A stretch of DNA of 64,000 nt, taken from contig NMRA01000420.1 in NCBI GenBank assembly GCA_002633005.1, positions 1 to 64,000 of the forward strand. The letters are read 5' to 3'. The notes under the pieces were generated by a model that was given only the letters and a program-made list of their open reading frames with translations, did no database searches and was not told the DNA's origin. This DNA is from Phoronis australis. Taxonomy: Eukaryota; Phoronida; Phoronidae. The first letter of the stretch is position 1. Each line of letters starts with the position of its first letter. The position numbers were made by a program, and so were the translations under genes. Below, in pieces: positions 28,801-40,800 of this stretch.

Positions 28801-31800
28801 AATTTTTGGAACCAAAATTCTAAAAACTTTTAATGAGGTGAAACCAGTTCTGATAATTTGTGACGTGTACGCAACCTCGTGAAAGAACAACAGTTGATTG
28901 AAGAATCGGCGAAAAAAGAAACTGGCCAATAGGTGACGCAAAATTTCATGGCGCCGAAAGCGGTCGCTAAAGATCGCTCCACAACTTTAGCAGCAGAATA
29001 ACAGTAGAATGCCATTTTTGCCAACACCGTTAAATAATTTAAATTACTCAAGGAAGACTGTACTTTTTAATGACGCTAATTTTGTGTCAGATTTTATCTT
29101 ACCACTTTTTTACCCGCATCGGTGCAAAGCTGTATATTTATATACAGCTTTGTACCAAGGCTAAGCCAAGGTATGTAAGTTTGTTTAGATTGTTATAGCA
29201 AACTACAACAGCATTTATTTACGTACTAAAAAATGAATACAGCCAAGATAAACAATTACAGTCTGGACATGCATTAGTATGAGGTATTACAAGTGAAATT
29301 ATTTGGGCAAATTGGTGAATTTACTGAAACTGTTCTGATATCACATTAGACAGAAATACAAATTTTCTTAGGTTTCCCAGACCCCAGTTTGCTTTATATC
29401 AAATTTATAAACATGAAAACAGTACCTGTACCACTTTTACTAAATTATTTCAAAGGTACCAAAATAAGCACAACACAAACAAGGGGCAGATTGTTGTCAT
29501 TTATGAAAAGTCAGTCATGCTGTTTGGACAAGAAAAACAAGAACCAAACAATAACAGGCAAGTTTGATATTGACAGATACAAATGTGCAGGAATTTTTCA
29601 CGCTTAATTTTATATGGGAAGACAGGAATCAGTGGTATAATTATGAATGAGAACAAGAGTTAACAATGTTTAAAAGGTACATTAGTCACTTTTGTGTTTC
29701 TATCTTTTAAAAAGGCATTCTGTGGATAAGTCACTTAGATTTCATTGCCATGCATTTGCATCTCAAAAGCTTCACAAGAGAGACAGTTGGTAATCCATCA
29801 AAAAGGCAAATGCAGGTTATCACCCACTATAATTATATACCTGGCTGTTAATGTTTTGACTGAAAATTCTTCAAGTACTTAATAAACAATCTTTAATTTT
29901 ATGTACGGTAAACGCTCTACAACTTAGGGTTCAACATGGCAGAGAGGTGAAATTTCACATCACCAATTTTTTCAACATAACCAGAGTATGACCACATAAG
30001 TATTATGTAAAATATTTCATTTTTATCAATTTAACAATGTAATCAGCCAGAAACTTGAAAAAATGCAATTGTGACAATAACTTTTGTATGAAATTGAAAT
30101 GAGATGCGTTTCATTGTTGGAAAACAATTGTAGTAATCCTGGAGAGGACGAACGATGTCACAGTCAGAGAGGAGTGATATAGTGTGCCAAAGAGAAGTGA
30201 GGCAGCAGGACTCCATCTAGGACTGTCACCACAAAAGGTTACGCATGAACGAGCAAAAAGAAAAATACTTATCATTTGAAGAAATTTTGAACGAAACTAG
30301 TGTTTCTGTTTCTGTGGTGACGTCAGAAGGTAGGCACCGGGATAGTCTCTGGCTCTCCTCCTTCCAGTAGAACAAGAGAGAGGGACTATGGAAGACTGTG
30401 ATGAGAATAGATTATGCATGGATGAGCAGCTGGAACAATATTCATTGTTCAGTGAAGCATTGAATCAACAGACAAATGTTTTAGAGCAACGGAGAGTTGA
30501 TACAGAGGAGACAGGAGCGAGTCAAGTGGGGACAGAGAATCAGGTGCAGTGTGAGGATACTCAGGTGAAGCAGGTGTATGATGGGAGATCTCTGTCAGAG
30601 GGGGGTCAGATTGTGTGCCAAGTGGAGGACAGTGATGACTATAGATCTGCAAGTGATTTATCAGTGTATGAAGGCATGTCTATGTCAGAGGGGGGTCAGA
30701 TTGTGTGCCAAGTGGAAGACAGTGATGACAATAGATGTGCTAGAGATTGATCAGCGTATGAAGGCATGTCTCTGTCATAGGAGGGTCATATTGTGTGCCA
30801 AGTGGAGGTCAGTGATGACTATAGTTCTGCAAGTTAGCTATCAGTGTATGAAGGCATGTCTCTGTCAGAGGGGGGACAGACTGCACCAAGTAGAGGACAG
30901 AGAAGACTATAGATCTGCAAGTGATTAATCACTGTATGAAGGCATGTCTCTGGCAGAGGGGGGGGAGTTACAATGTGTGCCAAATGCAGGACAGTGAAGA
31001 CTATAGTTCTGCCAGAGATCTATCATTATTCGGCATTTGCAAAATTTTCACAGTCCTGTAACCTGTGCGATAGTGATGGTAGTTGAAGTCAAGACAACAT
31101 CACCTTTATTACACAATGTAGTTAGTAAATTAGTGCTCATTTTGTCATTTATTTCCTTTCAACGCTCATCTTAAATGAACATCAGAAACACAGTTAAGGT
31201 CTGCTATTTCATGTGTGAATCTGAACTGTTCACTTCAGACATACTGTTTAACAGACTTCTCTGTTTCACTTTGATTACATAAAGATCTTATAAAAGTCCA
31301 GCTTCACCTACAGACTGAATTGGTATAAGTATACAAATATACTAGGCACAGTAATCACCCAAACAGAGGTAGGTTTTTTGCGTGAGCCATTTTTAGAATA
31401 TTCTAACAGAACACTGGTAACATAGCTACATGAAGGCAACAAAAAATTAAAAATGAAACAAGTTACAATCCAACTGCTTAAAATCTTTGTCATCAATATA
31501 CACCAACACTAGGTGACTCTGAATGTTTGTTAAACTCGTGTCATCACGTATTCCCACTACTTCAGTCTTAACATGAATATGACTGGAGTGTTCAGTCATT
31601 TTTCAGTCATGACTGAACAGACGCTGTAAATGTGACTGAAAGGTGACTGAATCGTGACTGAATGTTGACTGGTCTAGGGTAAAGGTCACCACTAAAACCT
31701 CTTTGTACAACTTTTGAGTATAGTTCCAAGAATATAAAATTAAAAATTACAATCATGGAAGTTGTCCAGAACCTAAAAAACTAACTTCTACCAGACATCG

Positions 31801-34800
31801 CATCCGAGGAGACACAGGGGTGGATGGGAGGTCTTGGTAATGGATTGGTTGACGGTAGGGAACATTACAATTATTTTGTGCAGTTAATTGTGGTGTTGGT
31901 CTGAATAGTGCATGATCTCTGGTGGTCATCCAGTAAATAGGTTGAAACATTGTGAACAAGCAGGCACAACGCATATTTGAGCCCAATCCATCTTGTATAG
32001 AATCAGTGGAGAGTAATAAAACTAAGGAAAGTACAGGGTCCAGTTGCATAAAACTTAGTCCCAAACTCAAAAACAACACCATACTATTCTGCATCAAACT
32101 GCCATTGGTTAGCAATGCTCCTCCTGATGCCATCCAACACACAAACAAATATTTTCAGTGAATAATCTTGCATATGCAACCCAACCTAAGAATACAGTAT
32201 TCAGACACTAATAATTCAAATAAAAATTAATATGAAGAGCAAAGACCCAGAAATCGCTTTTGGATGATATCCAGGACCTCATTCATCCCCTTATGTACAT
32301 TCACTAGTAAGACTGGGCTCAGAGCAGTATGAGACACTCGTGCAATGCTATATTATCTGCCAGTAAAGCCAGGATTTGAACCCGGGTCTCCCAAATGGGA
32401 GTCCACAGCTCAAACCACTGTGCCACAGTCTCCTCAAAAGATGACGTATCCATGGCCGTTATTTGACACAGGCATTACTACATACCTTGCAGATGTAATG
32501 AATCCTTTGATTGGACGGTTTGGTCAGTTTGTCGTTCATATCAAAAGCCTGTCCCTGCTGTGGCCCAGGCAGTTGAGGTACAAACCCACCCACAGATGGG
32601 TGGATCATACGTAAAGCCTTTTGGAAACTCTCTTCAAATGTCCGACCAATAGCCATCACCTAAACAAATAACAAAACAATTCACCCAAAATCATATTAAT
32701 TGAAAATCACCACATACCCAGGAGAGGAGGTTCCCAATTCTGGAAAGCTGGGAGCAATTTGTGAACTAAAACTTGACAGATGTTAGAGCTTGAAACAAAA
32801 ATTAAATTTCATTTTCAAATTCTTCAAGTTGTAAATAAAAAACTCGCATAAAACTTCTTTTTGCTATTTGCTGCACAGAAAACATCAGTATCGAAAACTG
32901 ATCTTTATTCTGGGTGATCAATAAAGACGCATTTCCATCACCTACTGATTAGCGGCATTTTTTGCAAAATACGTGGACGACAACAAAAGTATCCCATAAC
33001 GCAGTAAGTAGCAAACTACAACTAGAGAAACCAGGTGGCAGCACCATACGGAGTGCCCAATACTCTACATTGATCTACACTCACTACGTACCTCGCCAAC
33101 ACTTTTCATGGAACTTCCAATGTCCTTGTTGACCTGTTCAAACCGATCGAGGTCCCAACGGGGAACTTTAGTGACAATGTAGTCCAAGCTGGGTTCAAAG
33201 CAGGCCGTTGTTTTCAGAGTTGTGACGTTAGGCAACTCAGGGAGAGTGATTCCAAGAGCAAGCTTAGCAGCAACGAAGGCCAATGGGTAGCTGTAACAAA
33301 AACAACTGATGTCACTTATGCCCTAATTATTCACTTATTTAGCATAAAATGTGGCCGACAGGTGAAATTCTATCTTCTCCTCAAAAACTAAAGATTATGC
33401 GCATTTTAGTCTATTACAAGCATAGAGTGCAGTGTGTAGATGTTATGAAACAATATTTGCCAAAACCTCCATTATTTGGAAACAGGTAATTAGCCGTTTG
33501 AAAACTGGAAAATGACCATTTGGGGAATTGTGAGTGAGCAAAATAAGCGGATAATTACCGCGTGACATCAGGAAAATGCAAACAGAGCATAAATGATGAC
33601 GTATTCACTAAACAAAACATTCAACACAACCAAGCAGCGACGCGGATAAATATGATAGAAACAATTCAAAAATATTAGAACTGTGTTAGTTCTTTGAACT
33701 CAATTGTATTTATCTTTCCTTTTTCCCCTCCCCTCTTTATAATAATCTCAATGTTAGGTGTCCGCCCAATCCTTAAGTGTTATTTTCAAAATATTTATTA
33801 GTTCTGTACTACACACTGTTATTTAATGTTGTAAAGATATGAAGCTAGGTGGAGCCACTCAATCACAGTGACATTCATTAACAATACGATCTATGGCTAA
33901 ATAAGTGAATTAAATGAGAAAAAAATCATAGAGCCAAATGACGAAGAGATAAGATGTCACAAGTTATGACGTTGCCAAGAAAATAAACCATGTTTGAAAC
34001 TGGAAAAGTTGCTTCTGCTGAGGTGATATAAAAATAGTATAACTATTAAACTGGAGACAGCTACTGACAGTAAAGATGAGTCAGCTACTGACAATAAAGA
34101 TGAGTCAGCTACTGACAATAAAGATGAGTCAGCTACTGACAATAAAGATGAGTCAGCTACTGACAATAAAGATGAGTCAGCTACTGACAATAAAGATGAG
34201 TCANATCCTTTGATTGGACGGTTTGGTCAGTTTGTCGTTCATATCAAAAGCCTGTCCCTGCTGTGGCCCAGGCAGTTGAGGTACAAACCCACCCACAGAT
34301 GGGTGGATCATACGTAAAGCCTTTTGGAAACTCTCTTCAAATGTCCGACCAATAGCCATCACCTAAAAAAATAACAAAACAATTCACCCAAGTCATATTA
34401 ATTGAAAATCACCGCATACCCAGAAAAGGAGGTTCCCAATTCTGGAAAGCTGGGAGCAATTTGTGAACTAAAACTTGACAGATGTTAGAGCCTGAAACAA
34501 AAATTAAATTTCATTTTCAAATTCTTCAAGTTGTAAATAAAAAAATTGCACAAAACTTCTTTTTGTTATTTGCTGCACAGAAAACATCAGTACCAAAAAC
34601 TGATCTGGGTGATCAATAAAGACGCGTTTCCATCACCTACTGATTAGCGGCATTTTTTTGCAAAATACGTGGACGACTACAAAAGTATCCCATAACGCAG
34701 TAAGTAGCAAACTACAACTAGAGAAACCAGGTGGCAGCACCATACGGAGTGCCCAATACTCTACATTGATCTACACTCAATACGTACCTCGCCAACACTT

Positions 34801-37800
34801 TTCATGGAACTTCCAATGTCCTTGTTGACCTGTTCAAACCGATCGAGGTCCCAACGGGGAACTTTAGTGACAATGTAGTCCAGGCTGGGTTCAAAGCAGG
34901 CCGTTGTTTTCAGAGTTGTGACGTTAGGCAACTCAGGGAGAGTGATTCCAAGAGCAAGCTTAGCAGCAACGAAGGCCAATGGGTAGCTGTAACACAAACA
35001 ACTGATGTCACTTATGCCCTAATTATTCACTTATTTAGCATAAAATGTGGCCGACAGGTGAAATTCTATCTTCTCCTCAAAAACTAAAGATCATGCGCAT
35101 TTTAGTCTATTACAAGCATAGAGAGCAGTGTGTAGATGTTACGAAACAATATTTGCCAAAACCTCCATTATTTGGAAACAGGTAATTAGCCATTTGAAAA
35201 CTGGAAAATGACCATTTGGGGAATTGTGAGTGAGCAAAATAAGCGGATAATTACCGCGTAACATCAGGAAAATGCAAACAGAGCATAAATGATGATGTAT
35301 TCACTAAACAAAACATTCAACACAACCAAGCAGCGATGCGGATAAATATGATAGAAACAATTCAAAAATATTAGAACTGTGTTAGTTCTTTGAACTCAAT
35401 TGTATTTATCTTTCCTTTTTCCCCTCCCCTCTTTGTAATAATCTCAATGTTAGGTATCTGCCCAATCCTTACGTGTTATTTTCAAAATATTTATTTGTTC
35501 TGTACTACACACTGTTATTTAATGTTGTAAGGATATGAAGCTAGGTGGAGCCACTCAATCACAGTGACATTCATAAACAATACGATCTATGGCTAAATAA
35601 GTGAATTAAATGAGAAAAAAAATCATAGAGCCAAATGACGAAGAGATAAGATGTCACAAGTTATGACGTTGCCAAGAAAATAAACCATGTTTGAAACTGG
35701 ACACAAGTTGCTTTTGCTGAGGGGATATAAAAATAGTATATCTATTAAACTGGAGACAGCTACTGACAATAAAGATTAGTCACCATGACAGTATAACATA
35801 CCCTGTGGCCTTGGAGGCGAGAGCTGAGCTACGGGATAGACGAGCGTTAATCTCTATTATGCAGTACTCCAGTGACTTTGGATGAAGGGCATACTGTATG
35901 TTACACTCTCCGACAATACCGAAGTGACGGACGACTTTGATGGCCGTCTCCCGAAGCATGTGATACTCAAAGTTAGTCAGAGTCTGACTCGGAGCGACCA
36001 CAATGGAGTCACCTACAATGTATCGTGGGATATTAACACAGGCTCGACAAAAAAACAAGTCTGCACCGTGAGCAGAAGGTCCTGGGTTTCGAGTCCTGGT
36101 CGTGACCAGAAATCTTTTCGGACTTTTATTCATTACGTCACGTGATGTGACCAAAAAGATGGCAGATTGAACGTGATAAACTGCTTGCAAGTAGATCAAT
36201 GTCAATGTGTGAAGGAGCAATAAAGAAATACAGTCTTCATGACACAAAAACGTACAGCATAACAAAAGATGTGGCAAACATTTCTAAGTCTGGTCAGCAC
36301 GCCACCTGTGGCCACATCACATGACCTAATGAACATAAAGTCTGAAAAGAATTCTGTCCCAACCAGGACTCGAACCCGGACCTTCTGCTAACCTTGACAC
36401 ACTTTTTCCTGGATACCACTTTGTGTTTCTATGGGTAGTACATACAAAACTGTGTTCAGACACAACTTGGACAACTTCCCAAATAGGAGACACGTTGATG
36501 CTGTGATACTTCTTGGTACCATGTCAGCCCTGTGCTGTGAATCATATGAATGGCTATAATACATGATTACTGCACATGGCTCCAGCATGCGATTACAGTA
36601 TACACTTACAGCATGTGACTCCAGCATGCGCCTATAGTACACACCTCCAGCCTGCACCTATAGTACACACCTCCAGCATGCGCCTATAGTACACACCTCC
36701 AGCATGCGCCTGCAGTACACACCTACAGCACACGCCTCCAGTACACACCAAAGGATAAGTCAGACAAAATACCACTGTGATGATGGGTCATCAGCCATCT
36801 TAACTGGATACATTTACTACCCTAGTGATGAATTCGGCTCAGCCGTCGTGACGTGGAATTCCAGGGCATCGTGTCTGATTACTTTGGCGTGTACTACAAT
36901 GTCTTCCGCGACTCTCACCTGTGTGAACACCCAGGGGGTCAAAGTTCTCCATATTACACACGGTGATACAATTGTCGTTGGCGTCTCTTACAACTTCGTA
37001 TTCAACTTCCTTCCATCCAAGCAGCGATTTCTCGACCAAAATTTGATTTGTTTGCGCAAATGCCTGGAAAACATGAAGATCTCTTACAGAATTTTACGCT
37101 GCTACAATGAGGTACATAGAAGCAAGAGCAACATAATAGGTGCACGACTGCACCACAAACAGTATGCTTCTAGGGGTATTTATCAGTAACATGATATGGC
37201 AGATGCAGAGCAGGTTATACAGAATATGCGGAATCTTATCTGGAAATAGGACGGTATTGTTGCCTCTTTAATAAAAAAATGTTTACTGAATTTCATAAAA
37301 ACCCATCGATAAGGCACAGAGACAAAATTAAATGTAAACAAATTGCTGCTAGAGGGCACAGCGTAGTCAGATCCGTTCGGAAAACAACGCTATTTATAGG
37401 CACAATCACAGGAATGAATTTGTGAAATTTTACAAACCTTAAAATGACTAAAAGGTTTAATAGCTACACCTGCCGATGCAAACAATTGGCACTGCAGGAC
37501 ATCATAGAAGTCAGACCTGTCAGAAATTCAACACTGACTACAGACTACTCAGTAGTAAGACATCTGCCAGTTTTCATAATGACCCAGATAGAGAGGCAGA
37601 CGACAAAATAATTAAAATGGCTAGAGACGGCATCATTGCTTCCTAAACCTATTTGCCATGAAACTTCTTAAAATCTGCCACAGAACTCTGAAAATACAAA
37701 GGAAGATGCAAAAACTAAAGTTTTTACTAGGGGACACAGCAGTAGTCTGATCCGTCAGAAAGTCGTCATTGCTTAGCACATTCACGGAAAGACATCTGCC

Positions 37801-40800
37801 CTACTTCCACGAGGATCCTGCAAAGGGTGTAGGAGATGCAACAGCGAAAGCCAGATGCTGAGACAAAGAATACAGAAATATGCGCCCCATATGTATACTT
37901 GGGAGCACAAACACACAATGCATTGGATACGGTCTAGCACTTAACCTGAAAATAACAGACAGACTGCTCTTCAATCAATGCGTTGTTTACACCTCATAAA
38001 ATAAACATGAAAAATTTTCAAAAAAGCCTATGTTTTGTTCAGCTCCCTGGGACACGGCAAAATGATCAAAACCATAAAGCCAAACAAGGATATGCTTGTA
38101 ATAAGAGAGGTTACAGCACCGTTATGAAACCTGCCATCCATAAATGATTTCATTTACCAGACAGTGTTGTCGTTCATTACAGAATGCCTAGTCCCAATGG
38201 AGACACATCCACCATTTACCAAACATGTCAGACTTACCCGCGAAGCCTTATCTCGCAGTTCCATCTCGTCATTGCAGATTCCAGAGCCTAACCCTCCCAG
38301 AGCATAAGCTGAACGGATCATTACTGGATAGTTGATAGCCTCAGCTGCTTTCACTGCATCGTCGACCTTCAACACCAAGAGACATGTGACTTCCCAAACC
38401 CAAAAAGGCATGTACTGTCAGATTTGGGAAGGGGGCAAATGTGCACAAAGACATAAACATAATTTGGTGCTGTTTTCTTTTTCGTTTTTTGGTTATGTCC
38501 AGACCCCTGGACCCCCCGAATCTGCTTCTAAAGACACAAATTCAAAAATTCAAATGTTTCAAAAACATGAATTAAGCGAAAATCACGAATGACTAAAACG
38601 TTTCGCAAAGTTGTAAATCATTAAATTTATGAAGATTTCACACCCTAACATAAGAAACCCAGAGAATTTTTATGCCACTTAAAAATGAGCAAATGATGGA
38701 TTGCAAACAAGAAAAATATACGATTAGGAGTAAATATCAAGGGCTTATCAGTACGACAAATTTTGATGATCAGAATTTCTGGATACTTTTGAATCACTGA
38801 TTATAAAAATCAGCTCCATTCTCAGCACTATTGCCATCATTAGCAAATAAATGGAGCAAAACTTTCAATTCAAATGCGAAACTTTTCATGATGTATACTA
38901 TTTACAAGAAAAATATTCATCTCGAATCAAGAATGGTGCAGACATCACCTATTCTGACAAGTTTCACCCTTCCTAAAGTTGAAACCTGTCTTAACTGTAA
39001 AAAGTTCAGTAAGCTGTGGGTTTGGTACACACGGCCACATCACGTACTGTCCTGATAAAAATGATTCCAAATTTCTGCTTAATATTCCTCAAGCACTAAG
39101 GTATATACATTATGAAGATGTAGTTAATTACATTTTCCACAGCCAAACTGTCAGCCAGCTTTTCGTTGATTTCTTTCAACTTGTCTGCGAATATTTGCCT
39201 GTCTTCCGTCGCCATTACACTTTCAATTGAGGTTCCCAAGACAGCCACATTGTGTTCTCTGAACACCCCTCTCTTGTACAGCTCAACACCTAGGAGATTA
39301 CGGCAACAAGCGTCAAAGCACTTCACAGCAACCAGCAGCTCAATTCGTCCATAATGGAGTCCGGACTTCTATTCTTTATACAACACAAACTAAAAAGTTA
39401 CACAATAAATGCTTTAACACGACATGTCAGTGATGTTGTAATACAGAGGATTTCTAATGATTTCAAACAGACACAAACCAATTCTATTGTTCACCAAGAG
39501 ATGGAAGCACTGGGGGTGCTAGTGATTACTGATGTGGAAACAACGCATATAGTCGTTCTGCTTAAACTATGTTGGCAGAACATAAAAAGCTAGTTGCAGC
39601 ACCACTTAACACCATGGCCAAACCAAAAACCCATGACTTCATGACATGACCAAAAAAATTAACTCTTTGGCTGCAGGCATAACACTGCGAGTCCCCGCAT
39701 TTCCTGACTGATGCCGTAGGGCTCCCAGTGTTTTCCGCCATTTTTGTCCTGTGTAGCACTCTCCAATAGGGCGTCATATTGACAACGCGAGCTGCATGTA
39801 TCTGAGTGGCGCGCGCCCGGCCTATGTGATGTCTATGCATAGACCTTTTCTCAAGTGAAGAGCGTAACATATCAGTGAAAAGTACACCTTATTCAGTAAA
39901 AAGTACGCCTTATTCAGTAAAAAGTACGCCTTATTCAGTGAAAAGTACACCTGATTCAGTAAAAAGTACGCCTTATTCAGTAAAAAGTACGCCTTATTCA
40001 GTGAAAAGTACGCCTGATTCAGTAAAAAGTACGCCTTATTCAGTGAAAAGTACACCTGATTCAGTAAAAAGTATGCCTTATTCAGTAAAAAGTACGCCTT
40101 ATTCAGTGAAAAGTACGCCTTATTCAGTGAAAAGTACGCCTTATTCAGACCTGCAGGAAAGAGAAACATCTGCAGTGCACCAGACATACATAGGCCACAT
40201 GGCTGGACAGCCAGATATACATAGGCCACATACCTGGACAGGCAGATATACATAGGCCACGTGGCTGGACTGCCAGACATAAATAGGCCACATGGCTGGA
40301 CTGCCAGACATACATAGGCCATGTGGCTGGACTGCCAGATATACATAAGCCACATGGCTGGACCACTACACATACATAGGTCACATGCCTGGACCGCCAG
40401 CCATACATAGGTCACATAACTGGACCGCCAGACATATATAAGACACATGCCTGGACCGCCAGACATACATAGGTCACATGCCTGGACCGCCAGCCATACA
40501 TAGGCCACATGCCTGGACCGCTAGACATACATAGGCCACATGCCTGGACCGCCAGACATACATAGGTCACATGCCTGGACCGCCAGCCATACATAGGCCA
40601 CATGCCTGGACCGCTAGACATACATAGGCCACATGCCTGGACCGCCAGNTGGAGTCCATAGATTATTCAACCTATTTAAACTCTGCCCCTAGTCAAAGAC
40701 GTCAATTGCCCACCCGCACAGAACAGTGGTGCCTCGCCAGTTTCACACATCAACATACACATCACACCTGGCTGCATGCTGTAATAGTAGTCAGTATTTT

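Larger units (their letters stand above)
29610..31235 (+). repeat. Segmental duplication unit B (intron 18)
   Basis: Diverged partner of 25320-26330. It is longer because it carries five rather than two copies of the internal 90-bp repeat, and about 0.4 kb of sequence in its 5' half that unit A lacks. Confidence 0.7.
13413..32485 (-). other. CPS intron 18, about 19 kb, repeat-rich
   Basis: Phase-0 intron between exon 18 and exon 19. It is many times longer than the other introns (mostly 0.3-4 kb) and holds most of the mobile DNA of the window: a LINE remnant, pearl-like repeats, a MITE, tandem arrays, a segmental duplication with reading frames, and a large inverted repeat. Confidence 0.85.
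34205..35778. repeat. Haplotype/contig overlap, right copy
   Basis: Counterpart of 32502-34079. Small indels shift the offset from 1703 at the left to 1699 at the right, and substitutions are mostly intronic. Confidence 0.8.

Noticed and set aside
32363-32436. Functional tRNA gene on the minus strand
   Set aside because: The T arm and B box are fine but the acceptor stem fails. It looks like a SINE head or pseudogene.
33092-34986. Genuine tandem duplication of exons 17-18
   Set aside because: Splice phases are incompatible in series, the copies meet at an N, and introns are nearly identical. It fits allelic contigs.
36563-36747. CRISPR-like array of repeats and spacers
   Set aside because: Direct tandem units without unique spacers, in an animal intron: a minisatellite.
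39872-40508. Long repetitive reading frames on both strands as protein genes
   Set aside because: They arise from a 21-bp minisatellite whose period is a multiple of three. There is no unique sequence and no splice signals.
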